A DNA stretch of 64,000 nt from NCBI RefSeq assembly GCF_042242105.1, contig NC_092013.1, positions 17,373,618 to 17,437,617 on the forward strand, written 5' to 3'. This DNA comes from Pempheris klunzingeri. Taxonomy: Eukaryota > Chordata > Actinopteri > Acropomatiformes > Pempheridae. Positions 47,948-59,370 of the stretch are shown here, one piece after another. Under the pieces are notes generated by a model. That model was given only the letters and a program-made list of their open reading frames with translations, was not told where the DNA came from and made no database searches. The translations under genes were made by a program, and so were the position numbers. Each line of letters begins with the position of its first letter. Position 1 is the first letter of the stretch.

Positions 47948-50900
47948 TGGGCTGGGAGTGCACTCAGTGTACATTCCTGAACAAACCAACGCGTCCTGGT
48001 TGTGAGATGTGTGGAGAGGAGCGACCAGAGCAATACGAGGTGCCTGGCGTCTACCAGCCAGACCAGCAGGAGATTCTTCGAATACAGCAGGAAGAGCTGG
48101 CCATGCTGCAGTACGAACAGGTAAAACTGTTATTAACTAGGACTCCTGAAAGCTTTTCAGCCTGATTCTAGTTTTTTATCTAAATCGGACCTATTCCTTG
48201 TCACCGAGACTCATTGAATTAAATGATATGGTTGTTGTGAGGGAATTAATCGACAGTAGATTTTTCACAGTGCAGCCGGCATCTTGTCTTTGCTGGAGTC
48301 ATCTTTGTATTTCTAAAACTTGAAAGTGCACATAGATCTCAGTGGCCACATTATTAGGTACACCTGTACAAATTCAATGCACCAGCTCGGTTATTGAGAT
48401 TATTGAGATTTAACTATGGTTAAAGGCTGTGTTGTACTGGACTGCATTATACTGAGAGGTGTTTGTAATTTTTGTGTCTTCTCTATACATTAGGGGGGCA
48501 GACTATCTGAAATAACTTTCAGTATAATGTAGTTCTATACACCACATTACTAAACTAATGTATAACCTCAATGCTAAAATATAGCATATAGCAAAAATCT
48601 AATTGAATTAATGCTCTTATGAGAGTTTGAAAATAATTCATAAAGGGAAGATTACACAAAAAAGTGGACACAAACCAGCAAGGTTTTACACTTATTTGTT
48701 TTTGCATTTTGCTCTGTTACACTGTTCTGTTAATGTTCCCATTTTAAAGCTGTGCAGTGTTTCCATCCTGTTTTTGTAATTTGCTGGTCTTGGCTCCCTC
48801 GTACAGAAGAGGTTATGCAATAGTTTAACTACTGCTCTTTGTAATATGTATGATAAATGCAGAACCAATAGATGACACATACACAAGACCCAAACAAGCA
48901 GACTGAATTCTGGGTATGTAAACATAACAACACCACATAGTGGAGTCTATAAAAGCTTTGGGGAAACTATTAAAGCTGCTGCCAGGAGCTTTTTGCTTTC
49001 AACAGCCTTCAGCTGTTTCACTTTCCATTTTGTGGAAAGTCATGTCAATTTGTTGTGAATCTCAGTAATGTGAGGATTGTGATGAAGGCTCAGCAGGAGG
49101 AACGAGAGAGGAACTACCTGTACTTGTTGGCAACAGAGGAACAGAACCTTATTCCCAACACCACAGAGACGGACTGTCCCATCTGCTTTTCTACCCTGGA
49201 GCCAGGAGACGGCATCGTGCTCAGAGAGTGTTTACACTCCTTCTGCAGGTCTGACCATTTTTTTGTAGCTTTGTCATAGATCGTGAAAATGATGGGAGTC
49301 TTGTCTGCATGTTAGATTTAATGCATCGGTACGTTTTTAATTTTCTTATGTGTGTGTGTGTGTGTGTGTCCTTGTTCAGGGAGTGTTTAAAAGGGACAAT
49401 AGTGAACAGTCAAGATGCTGAGGTTTCCTGTCCTGACAATTGTGACAGCAAGCTACTGGACCGAGAGATCAAAGCGGTGAGAGCAAGACTGTAAACCAAG
49501 AACGTTTCAGAGTGTATGGTCAAAAAAAGTCCCAATCTGATGAATAATAATTCTAATAATGATGTAGACAGTCATGGGTTACGCCTGTGACCATGTTTTG
49601 GACAATGATTACAGGAAATTCTTACAATCAAAGTTAGCGCATCAGCTTTTATCAATGTAATGCTTAATTTGTTCTGACATTTCATAGTAGAAAACCCCCA
49701 GAGCCTTTAATGTGCAGCAGGTCACAAGTTCTTTATGTTTTTTTTTTCCCATAAAGACAACAACCCTACAGTACGTATACTTTTACTCTCTCTGTGTCTC
49801 TGTGTGATCCTGGGTACAGCTGCTCACAGAAGAGGAGCACCAGCGGTTTCTGGAGTTGCGTCTGAGCATCGCGGAGAGCCGCTCGGAGCACAGCTTTCAC
49901 TGTCAGACTCCCAACTGTCAGGGCTGGTGCGTCTACGAGGACGACGTCAACGAGTTCCACTGTGAAATCTGCGACAACATCAACTGCATCCTCTGCAGGG
50001 TAGTTTTCTGACGTTGTCTGTACTAAGTGAGCCAGATTTTCTCCCTGTGTGGTAACAGTAGAAACACCAAACATAAAGGGAGCTGTGTGTGTTTGCAGGC
50101 CATCCATACTGACATGAATTGCAAGGACTACCAGGATGACCTGCGCATCCGAGCAGAGAACGACCAGGCGGCTCAGCAGACTAAGCAGATGCTGGAGGTG
50201 GGTCAGCCTTAAAGCTCTGTGTGATAACGTGGCAAAGTAGTCCTGTAGTCCCTCCTATAGACTGTATACAAGAAGTGGACGTAGCCACCATAATGTCACC
50301 ATTATTAGACTTGTTACATTTGAGTATTTAATCAAATGTCCTCATGATGAATCATGAATAAAAGCACAAATTCATATCGGACCAGATTTGCCTCTAGGAC
50401 ACTCTTCTCTCTTTACCTTTAAACTGAGATGGCTGGTGGAGTGATTTCTTCTGCATTAGTTTTAAGCGCTCTCTCGTCAGTCTCGGGTTGGCATGTACAT
50501 TTGAGCTCACTGTCTGCACTTTATTCTGTAGTTGATTTGCTCATTAGATATGAGCCAGCGAGAACTCTCAGGTCCACAGACAATGGCCTTTTAACTGCCC
50601 CTGGTGGTAACTCTTAATGCAGGGGAGGCTGCCTTCTGTATGTATGCCCCAAGTAGATGGAGCATTTCCAATTGATTTCCAACCCTGCTGGGCACTGATT
50701 CTGGCTTGGTTAGTTGTATACTCTATATTCTGTTTTAATATCATTTTAATATGTTGTGCGTTTGTGTTCTTAGAATCACCACCATTGCACTTCCTGTACG
50801 ACAGGCGTCCTGATCTGTTTTTTTGAGCGTTTCTCCCTGTGGCTATTTTACGTTTTACGTGATTTCTCCATATGTCAATATAGAGCTTGCTACAGAATGG

Positions 50901-51218
50901 GGAGGCCATGAAATGTCCACGGTGTGACATCATCGTGCAGAAAAAAGATGGCTGCGATTGGATCTGCTGTTTGATGTGCAAGATAGAAATCTGCTGGGTG
51001 ACCAAACAAGCTCGCTGGGGACCAAAAGTAAAAAAACATTCACTCACATGTGAAACAGAAAAACACTTCCCCACAGTGTTGGTTCAGCATTCAGTTTGAG
51101 CTGAGCATATAAATCTCTACTTTGTTGAATTTTACAGGGCCATGGCGACACATCTGGGGGCTGCAGATGCCGATTGAATAATCAGCCTTGTCATCCCAAC
51201 TGCCAAAACTGCCACTGA
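45608..51218 (+). CDS. rbck1: RBCK1 / HOIL-1, RBR E3 ubiquitin ligase and LUBAC subunit, 12 coding exons
   Basis: Coding exons: 45608-45647, 45991-46135, 46500-46596, 47190-47388, 47663-47826, 47947-48120, 49088-49248, 49380-49476, 49820-49999, 50099-50197, 50884-51027, 51138-51218. Total 1581 nt, 526 aa (human is 510). The start (ACCATGG) has a strong context. Residues about 62-145 form the ubiquitin-like domain that binds HOIP. A Pro/Lys-rich linker (about 190-215) follows, then an NZF zinc finger (WECTQC, CEMC; about 216-245), RING1 (CPIC at 303-306, CLHSFC), IBR ([20 protein letters not shown]) and RING2 (CPRC, GCDWICC, then CRC and the final PNCQNCH). With HOIP and SHARPIN it forms LUBAC in NF-kB and cell-death signalling, and it makes ester-linked ubiquitin. 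Cys481 aligns with human catalytic Cys460. The exon 7 acceptor is the least certain boundary. Confidence 0.95.
46149..46390 (+). repeat. (TG)n tracts in rbck1 intron 2
   Basis: Two interrupted TG tracts (about 46150-46188 and 46345-46383). The first starts about 14 nt after the exon 2 donor. Confidence 0.8.
46890..47136 (+). mobile_element. L2-type LINE 3' end with (AATCT)n tail, rbck1 intron 3
   Basis: TTCTGCACTTTTTCTACAAA, then GGTTAGATGCCAAACTGCAT, TTCATTGCCTTGTACTG, AATGACAATAAAGTTG and five AATCT units (about 47111-47136). This is the standard 3' terminus of a fish L2/Maui-like LINE. Only the 3' UTR is present, as in most 5'-truncated copies. It ends about 50 bp before the exon 4 acceptor. 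Confidence 0.75.
47908..47943 (+). repeat. (TG)18 tract forming the exon 6 acceptor of rbck1
   Basis: The repeat runs directly into GCAG at 47943-47946, the acceptor of the NZF-coding exon, with no other polypyrimidine tract. Confidence 0.9.
48340..48470 (+). mobile_element. Truncated DNA-transposon-like repeat, rbck1 intron 6
   Basis: CAGTGGCCACATTATTAGGT followed by ACACCTGTACAAATTCAATGC matches the terminus of a common fish repeat as I remember it. GTTGTACTGGACTGCATTAT and GAGAGGTGT downstream fit its other half. The right terminus is degraded. Confidence 0.5.
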
Positions 51219-52655
51219 AGCAAGCGCACTAATGAACATACACATGGCTGCAAGGGTATGCACATGTCAGCTCATGCACAGGCTGCTGCTGGCTACATGA
51301 ATGTGTTCTATTGAATTATCTTTCTTACTTTGAGCCTTGCTTGTACGTTTCCTTCATGGTGTGGAAGCCACAAATACAAATCCTATGCATAAGCCATACA
51401 AACTGCCAGCTGTATGTCCTGAGGCTACTAACCTTTAGTGTGAGAAAATAAGCTGTAATGGAATCTTCTACAATAATGATACGTTTTGGTTTTTTTTGTG
51501 ATGAATTAATGCTTAATATACATTTTGACATCTGGCACTACTTTCATCACAACTCAGTTTGAAGAGCCAGTCATGATATCGTGTTTCTTTGAGTTTTGCT
51601 TCAACATAAAACTCATTCTTTGCTCAGACAAACACACCAAAATGCTGTTTTTAATCTTTCTAAACAGGCCGATAATCAAATGCTGTTAATACTGTTCTTC
51701 TCTGTATGAAGTATGGCTGCAACTGATTAACTAATATTAATGCTCATTCATAACTCGTGTCAGTTCTCATCATTTAGTCAATAAAACAGCAGAAATACAA
51801 ATGAATGTTGCCTTTACTGGAGCCTGAAGGGATGTCTTCCTCACTAAAGTGACTTAAAAAGTCTTTTGAAGTTGTAAGCAGTGTATTTCTAGCTATTTCT
51901 GTGTGATAAATGGCTAAAATGATTACCTTAACAGAATTGTGATGGTGGTAGATTTTCTTGCAGTCAACTAATAAGACTGGGGTGAAGGATGTTGTTTACA
52001 TTAAATGAATGCGTTCATAATGCAAAACAAGCTGCTCCCGATGCACTAAAAGACTTCTCAGATTGAAACATAGAGCGCTGGACATTAAATGATGCTGTTT
52101 TTTTTTTTATCAGGTATTCAGGACTTTATCTCTAGTTCTTCAGTGTTCATTCCACAGGAACTGTCACCAATGTCCTGTTACAGTATATCATGTTTATGTC
52201 TTGTGTCTATGAAGTTTGTTGGTTTACTCGCATGTTGTTTATTTTTTTTTTTTAAGTGACAGGCCCCAACTCCAATAAACTGGAACCACAAGCATACCAT
52301 GCTAGTGTTGATTTTATCGTGCTAAATCAGTGGTCTGACGCCGGACAGCTGAATTCAACAGGAGAGCTGAAGCTGTAGAGATAAGCCCGACGAAGTCTAG
52401 TTTAGGCTGTATTAAGTTTAACCAGCATAGTGATGAGCCTTCCTGTGCCGTCCTGAAATGGCCAACGTGTCACTCGGCAAAACTGTTTTTGGGGAAATGT
52501 AAAACTGGGTCATTTCTTCATAATCTTCAAGTGAGTAATTCAGGTGGATCCAGATGAATTCAGGAAAATATCCTTGCAGTATTTAGTTGTACGCTCTGTC
52601 AAAATCATTTTACACATTTATGTATAAATGTGTCCAAACAAATTCACTGAACATT
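51219..52655 (+). other. rbck1: 3' UTR of rbck1
   Basis: An AATAAA at 52274-52279 gives a UTR of about 1.08 kb. An earlier AATAAA occurs at about 51780. A more distal AATAAAGCT at about 53279, followed by an A-run, would overlap the opposing tbc1d20 transcript. No other gene is seen here. Confidence 0.5.
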
Positions 52656-54675
52656 TTCACTCTAGTTTATTAGCATTGTCTTGTACAACTTTACATTAGT
52701 GTGATCGCTTTGTTATAACAAAGTAAACATAAAAAGGCAGATAAATCATATAGTGCAACGAAAACAATAGATGAAACCCACTGAGTGCAGATACATGGTG
52801 CATTACAATACTGCTGAACAACTACACTCTCAGGCACCTCGCAGTGTTCCAGGTCACCTTCATTTTGATCGGTTTGAAGATCCCTCACCAGCTGAATCAG
52901 TGGTTCACTACAAAGGCACTAAACCAATCAACTGTAATATAGGAATGGGGAAACCCAGGTATTCAGTTCCTAATGAAGCAAGGACGCCTTTTTCTTGAAG
53001 TTTTTTTAGTTGAATGGTTGTTGTGCCGTACAATGTAGGTGACCTAGTACTCAATAATTCTGAAGATTTCTGTTAAACAAAACACATCATAAAAATTACA
53101 AATTCACTACCTTAGAATGAACTGCTTTGACAAACTGTTCACTATGTATTTTTTCCGACGGCTGTTCAGGTTATACCACTGAAACCTAAGCAATCCCCTA
53201 TTAGTTATTACAATATGTGATTGGATGAAAATGACTGAAACATTGGAATGAGCTGGACTGCCACTGAAATGCTTCAAATAAAGCTAAATGTTTAAAAAAA
53301 AAAACATGGCAAAGCATTAATCTGAAGGCTCAGGCGCTTTTTCTGATAGGAGCACCTTGCAGCAGGAGTAAGGAGGAGCGCCTGTCAAAAGGATTTTAAA
53401 AGTGATTTTGCAAAACAAATGGAGTCAGTGCAAACTGGGTTGCCAACACAAGGCCTACGGGTATCCACTTCATTTTGCTTCCTATTCATCCCAGCTCTGA
53501 TATTTTCTGTTACCAGGCATTGAGTGAGTGAGCGAGCGAATGAGTGTGTTGTTGAACTATAAGGAGAGACTTAATGATCTACTCCAGAAAAAGTGACGCA
53601 GAGAACACACCCTCGTCATTCAGGGCCATGAAACACAGGCACAAGGTTGTGCAACCAAACATTAAAGTGTGTAATTGGAAAGCTTGTGTTCTCCATTCTG
53701 GGGCCTAATAATCCAATTTAAGTGCTGAGAAAAACAAAGTAAGTCTCCAGATCATTTACTTTGATAACATCAATAATGATTTGTTGAAATCTTCTTACAG
53801 ACAGACTTAGCTGACCTCAAGCAGAATAAGAATGTGTAGTCAAGGGAGACAGCTGTTGAAGATGCTCAGAAAGGGAGACACTTTTTTTTTTTTTATCTTT
53901 GCCAAAAGGCAAATTCAAACTTAAGAGGAACAAAATGACCTTAAAAAACATAATAAAATTGTGACCTTAAAAGTGCCTGTGTGTCATGACCACATCTCTA
54001 TACAGGTGCTTACATAGCTACATATTTTTTGAAAAACAAAACAGTAAATTATACAGAGAGGATTATAAAATCCTCTATTTGGTCTCAGTCCAGGTATCAA
54101 ATAGATAACAAATGGGTTGTGACCATACATATACACATATGCACGCACACACGCACACACACACACACTCTCACACACATTCACTCCAACTCTCTAAATT
54201 GGCAGCAGTTTCAAGTGTAGTGAGTCCACCAAGCTTTCAGCATAAACGTCCGTGAGCATATCTCAATCTCAGATTAACCTAATACCAAATATAAATAAAC
54301 TTTAATAACGACACCATTAGTAGTAATAGCTCTTAGAAATACAGTCTCTATAACAGGATGGATTCTTCATTTCAGAGCACCAGCAGTTGTTGCCGTTACA
54401 GTACACTGGTGTTTACTGGTGCACGCTCTTGAGGAGTCGTAAAAAGGACCCTCATGGGGGGCATTAGCAGCCCTACATAAGATGATTGGACATACCCTTG
54501 AACAGGAGAGAGGAGCGTTACGCCTTTCAGTTTAGAGAGTACTGTACACTCCAGACAGTGTTATCGACTGCAGGGTTTGTGGTTTACTTAATTAAAGGAT
54601 TCTCGGAAACAGACCCACCGGCTAGATTCGGTCCAGGACAGATAGGTTGGAGCGTGGGGGTAGAAGAGGAGCAGT
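52656..54675 (-). other. tbc1d20: 3' UTR of tbc1d20
   Basis: Minus-strand sequence after the stop codon at 54676-54678. A minus-strand AATAAA lies at 52666-52671, giving a UTR of about 2 kb and an end only about 0.4 kb from the nearest rbck1 poly(A) signal. A T-run near 53882-53894 and an (AC)n tract near 54147-54168 fall inside. The 3' end is inferred. Confidence 0.5.
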
Positions 54676-57600
54676 TCAAGGAAACAAGTCCAGTTTGGGG
54701 GCCCACTCCAGGGCAGTGTTGACCACAGCCAGAGCTGCTGCCCCTAAAGCCACCGTCAGACCCATCACAGCCAGCCGAACAAACCGGCGTGCTGCTGAAG
54801 GCTGGGCCACTGCTGAGCTCGTTGCTGTGCTCTCCAGTGCAGCCTGTTTTTGTCTGCGTCGGCGACGGAGGACAGAGTCTGGCCGCTGTTGAGTGGACGC
54901 AAGGTCAAAGTCCTTAAAGGTAGAGGATGCCATGCTTAGGAGGAAAAGAGAAAGATCCATAGGGAGGCCAGGACAGACAGAAAATTAAAGTGTTAATGAA
55001 AGAATTGTGAGTAACTGGAATTGTTGAGGAGTAGAAGAAAGTGGAATATGAACATTGCTGTATATAACAATAATCTGAATGTGAATCTAGATGTAAAGCT
55101 AAGGTGGTAACCCTAAAGAGTTAAGTACCTTTCATGTGAGGCGGCCTCTTTAGCCAGTTCAGATGGAGGGAACTGGACAAAGAGGTCTCCTGCTCGGCTG
55201 ATGAGTGTCTCATATGGCAGATCTTGTGGAATCTGGGACAGCAGGTGATGAACCATGGCCATGTCGCACTCACACTCCAACACCTCCTCTTCTCTGTACA
55301 GCACAATCTGCAACACAGGTACCAATAAAACGTACAGGCGCATTTGTCATTACTCATCAGAGATGCAGGGATTTGGAACGACATGAATGAGATGATTAGC
55401 CAAGCTTGATTTGTTGTTATGATCTATTACAGCTGCAGGACACTTGATTGCATGGATATGGACCAATGAGTCAATCATGGATAGTATGTCAGTAAACGCT
55501 ATATGGAGGACTACGAGTACTCACCACAGCAGCAAAGTAGATGGGCATCAATGGATGGCAGGCCAGGAAGAAGTCATACAACCGGACAACATGGCGGAAG
55601 TCTGACAGGACGTGGCCAAACCAGGTGATCAGCCAACTAAGGGCGAAGACTGTACCCACCTCAGCCCTAAGAATCAATCAATACATCACAGAGATCAACT
55701 TATGTCAGCAGGCAAAACTGTCATGTGCGCTCGTGCTCTCCCTCTGGGACAGTGTAGCAGAAAGACCAGAGCAGACTAAACATGTGAGCTATGCTATAGG
55801 ATCTGGAACTGAAAGATACAGAAGCCAGTAGTCATGGTAGCCCTCCAAGTGGAGGACTTCATGAGCTGTGTTGTTAAGTCTTTAGAGACGTAACTCAAGC
55901 TGTCATAATAGGATCAGAATGCTTTAAGTCGGCCTTCTCCGTCACTTAAATCACTACGTATTCATTTAGGATGGTGGACACGATTTGCAGCGTAGATATG
56001 AATAGTATAACATTTTATAACCACAAGTAAAGCTCTGTCTAGTATGATAATAACTTTTAACAATATACATTCCAATTTATCATTATAGCTACCTTAATGA
56101 TGTTCATATTGCGTATATAACTTAAGTAATTACAATTCATCATGTTCAATCAGCACTTGATGTCTTATACTACTCTACCCATAATTCCCTGTATGAACTA
56201 TGATTAACCTTTTGCACTCAGAGGAATTTGGGGATGCAGTTGCTTATCTGCCAGTTTTTGACATTGAGCGCAGCTGCTCGTCTGCCCACACAGTTCCCAT
56301 GGAGATTGTAGTGTTATAACCTTGAGTGTATAATAAATATCCACTCTGTTCTTTTAATTAATGCTGCATAGCGACCTTGTGTGTATGATGTATATATATT
56401 TGACTGCAAACTCTGGGACATAATTTCTGCAGCAGTAGCAACTCACAAAGGCAGCTTCATTGTTGAACATCTTTATTTCACTCATCTCTCACCAAGGATA
56501 ACCGTAGAATTTCCACCACATGCATGAGGATAGATTTCTCATTTTTTAAAATTTCATATCTTATAGGTAACATCTAATGAGAGACAGCAGAGAGTCTTAC
56601 TGTTGCATGAAGTCATGAACCTCAGGGTTGACCCTCTCGATGATGGGCATTAAATAGTTAAGAATGTGTTTTGTGTTGTCCATGGTAGGATCCATAAAGT
56701 CCCTGGAAAAGAGTTTTAAAACAGAGAGCATTTTTGAGCGAACAATCAACCATTGTTGCTGCGGATTCATTCACACGTGTATGGTACGTACCTGAGGTGG
56801 TGCGTGGAGAGCTTTTCCACAAGAGCAGTTGCAAGGCGCTCTTCCAGGACCAATAAGAAAGTGACAACAATGTCATGGTATCCTTGGTAGTAGTGCAGCT
56901 GTGGATTACGTTTCAGAACTCGGAGGATGATGTTGATTAGCTCTTCCTGAAGACCCTCCCTCTGCTCATCCGGCATACCTGTTTAAGTATATTTAAAAGG
57001 ACATTCATTGAAAAATACAGTACAGTATATTAACTATGAGGGATTTTTTTTTTCTTCCAATGTAACACTAATAAATTCTACAGTTTTATTTTGAAGGCAG
57101 AGCTGTTTGACTCCCGGACATCACATTTTGGCACAGCTCAAACCTCACTGAGACCCGAGCTTGTGGAAGCTGAGATCACTACAGTACAGACATTTTTCCT
57201 CCAACCAGAAAAGCATTTTGGATGCAGCTCCTTCCAGTAGTATTGAATCGATACATTTATTTGACAGTCTGAGTATCAATACTAGTGAGACGGTCTGGCA
57301 GAAAATCCATTAGTGCAGAGTAGACAGTATGGTCACGGGCCCAAGGAGCTCTTCTGGAATATGCCAGTGCCAAGCTGACTACAAGCAAAACACCTCTAAA
57401 CTAAAACTTCCTTTCTTTGTTCAAAGATGGTGTAGAAAATCCCGAGATTTATAAACGATTAACGCATTCATTTGTTGGGGAAACTCTCCAGATTTGGTGC
57501 TCGGGGCTGCACCAACGCTTGGTTGTGTGTGCTCATTTGTGGGTGTAGGAGTGTTTCTCTGTAGGTCTATGTTCAGACAGCAGGTCTAGGTTGCACTCAC

Positions 57601-58432
57601 CAGGTGGGAACCTCCGCAGGGAGCGCTGTACATCCAGCAACACCTGGTTGTAGTCCTTGTTATTCTCCCGCTCTACCATTTCTGGACAAGACACCAAAAC
57701 ACCATCAGCATTAACCACACACACACACACACAAGTCAAATACCGTACGTGGGAGAGCTTGCACCTGTTAGGACTCTCTGTGTGTTCATATTTGCTATGC
57801 AGGGTGGGAAAGGGAAGCTATGTGCGATGATATATACATATACATGAAGCCTATATACATATACATTAAGCCTGCATTGCTCTGTTAGTGCATATGTGGC
57901 GATCATGGTACCTGGCTCTTGATCCAACACGCTCAGGGGGACGTTGAGAAGCCGAGGCCAGACTTGGCATCGTATCTCATCAGTCAGCAGCCCTCCTTCA
58001 CTGATAGCCATCCTCCTCAAAGCTGCCACATCCACTGGACTCACACTGAGGGCCTGTGTGATATCCGCGATTTTCCGCTTCCGCCTGGTGTCCCAGTCTG
58101 AGACACAGGAAACACTGTTGTTTTAACTAGCTAGTTAGCTTGTGTTTACTTTTATCTCGCCATGTACGTGCAGCTAACGCAAGTCAACACATCTGCGGTG
58201 ATAACTGAAGGCACGGTTAGCTACACACAAGCGGTGGCATTTTAGTAAGAATTTAAAATACTGTTTTTGCTGCAGAGATGCCCCCAAAACACAGGACTGC
58301 CCAGAATGAAGTGAAGACAGCTAACATAAACTCATCCCCGCACTCACCGTTCCCCTGTTTTCCATTCACAGGCGACGAGGCACCAACACTTGTAGAGCTC
58401 TTCATTATTTCACCACTTCTTGATGTGTCCAT
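54676..58432 (-). CDS. tbc1d20: TBC1D20, ER-anchored Rab1/Rab18 GTPase-activating protein, 8 coding exons
   Basis: Coding exons (minus strand): 58348-58432, 57912-58097, 57601-57681, 56792-56978, 56601-56702, 55525-55666, 55129-55307, 54676-54934. Total 1221 nt, 406 aa (human 403), phases compatible throughout. The TBC domain has the arginine finger in LLDVQRSLRR (Arg110) and the glutamine finger in HYYQGYHDIV (Gln149). Other conserved stretches are THHLRDFMDPTMDNTKHILN, LSWLITWFGHVLSDFRHVVR and RAGDLFVQFPPSELAKEAA. A C-terminal membrane anchor (RLAVMGLTVALGAAALAVV, about 374-392) precedes a short tail, EWAPKLDLFP. The protein turns off Rab1 at the ER, limiting ER-to-Golgi traffic, and acts on Rab18 in lipid-droplet control; human loss causes Warburg Micro syndrome 4. 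The N-terminus before residue 29 is unlike human, which is usual, so the start is slightly less certain than the rest. Confidence 0.96.
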
Positions 58433-58815
58433 GTTAGATTACATTACTTGCCATCCTCCCTTGTTTGGCTAACCTCGATTTAGCCCGATTTCCGCGGCTG
58501 CCAACTGGAAGCTAGCTGTCTAATTAGCAAGGCCAGCCTGATACACACACGGCCCGATAGTTAGCTAGCTATTCACTGTTAGCTACTTATCAAGCTAACA
58601 CCACACTGCCTTAGCTCCGAAACGGCCTTTTCCAGCAACACAGCCATCATGATGCGGACTACTGACAATCTGGCCAACAATTAGGAAGCACAGATGAAGC
58701 AGCTACATGTTTACATTGGCGGAAGCGACCAGTAGGGTTCATCAGCTTTAGCCGTCCTCTGTGCTCAGGCTGAATGATGACGTAGGCCAAGAGGATGGGA
58801 GGTCACGAGGTCACG

Positions 58816-58841
58816 AGGAGGAGGAGGAGGAGGAGGAGGAG
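58816..58841 (+). repeat. (AGG)n trinucleotide repeat
   Basis: About nine AGG units, close to the presumed tbc1d20 transcription start. The minus strand reads (CCT)n. Confidence 0.85.
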
Positions 58842-58878
58842 GCGTCTACCTTCACAGCTGATTAAAAAAAGACACATA

Positions 58879-58938
58879 ATAGTAATAATAATAATAATAA
58901 TAACAACAACAATAATAATATCATTATTATTATTATTA
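58879..58938. repeat. (AAT)n-(ATT)n imperfect inverted repeat
   Basis: Seven AAT-type units, a short AACAACAAC spacer and AATAATAAT, then ATCATTATTATTATT. The two arms are complementary and could form an AT-rich hairpin or cruciform. Confidence 0.7.
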
Positions 58939-59164
58939 CCCCCTGTTTTGGGGAAAACTATCCCATGTCCCACATAGACGGCAACAGTGTCCAAACTTAA
59001 ATAAGCCTATTTAAATTATAAATAAAAAAACTATGCCAAAGAGATGCTGTGGATTTAGATGCTCCAGGGTTTAATCCCACATCTTTGATCTCTGATTTGT
59101 TCCCCACCATGTCCTGAAAATGATAGAATACCTTAAAGCTGTGTTTGGCTGCTGCACATATGTG

Positions 59165-59168
59165 TATA

Positions 59169-59225
<57 letters not shown>
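59165..59225 (+). repeat. (TG)n(TA)n compound microsatellite
   Basis: About 11 TG units run into about 17 TA units. It is a strongly unwinding-prone alternating purine-pyrimidine tract. Confidence 0.9.
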
Positions 59226-59227
<2 letters not shown>

Positions 59228-59370
59228 TATATATAATTTATTTATTTTTTCCTATTTTTATATTCTCATATTTCTATTTATTGTCTTGTTGGTATGTTAT
59301 GTGGGAGAGGTCAGACGGAATTTCATTGTACTTTGCTGTATGATGACAATAAATCTGTTTCTGATTCACA
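59226..59370 (+). mobile_element. LINE 3' end remnant
   Basis: GGTCAGACGGAATTTCATTG, TACTTTGCTGTATGATGACA and ATAAATCTG resemble the generic fish LINE 3' terminus (GGAATTTCATTGTAC then GACAATAAA). No protein-coding part remains. Confidence 0.5.

Noticed and set aside
50340-50430. Box C/D-like pair in rbck1 intron 10 (ATGATGA near 50344, CTGA near 50424)
   Set aside because: The flanks do not pair and no C'/D' boxes are evident; expected by chance in AT-rich introns.
50568-51074. 168-codon minus-strand open frame
   Set aside because: It covers rbck1 intron 10 and the RING2 exon on the opposite strand, with no family resemblance of its own.
53250-53310. AATAAA followed by an A-run as the end of a separate processed pseudogene
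   Set aside because: No coding remnant upstream and no target duplication seen. A distal rbck1 poly(A) site or chance fits better.
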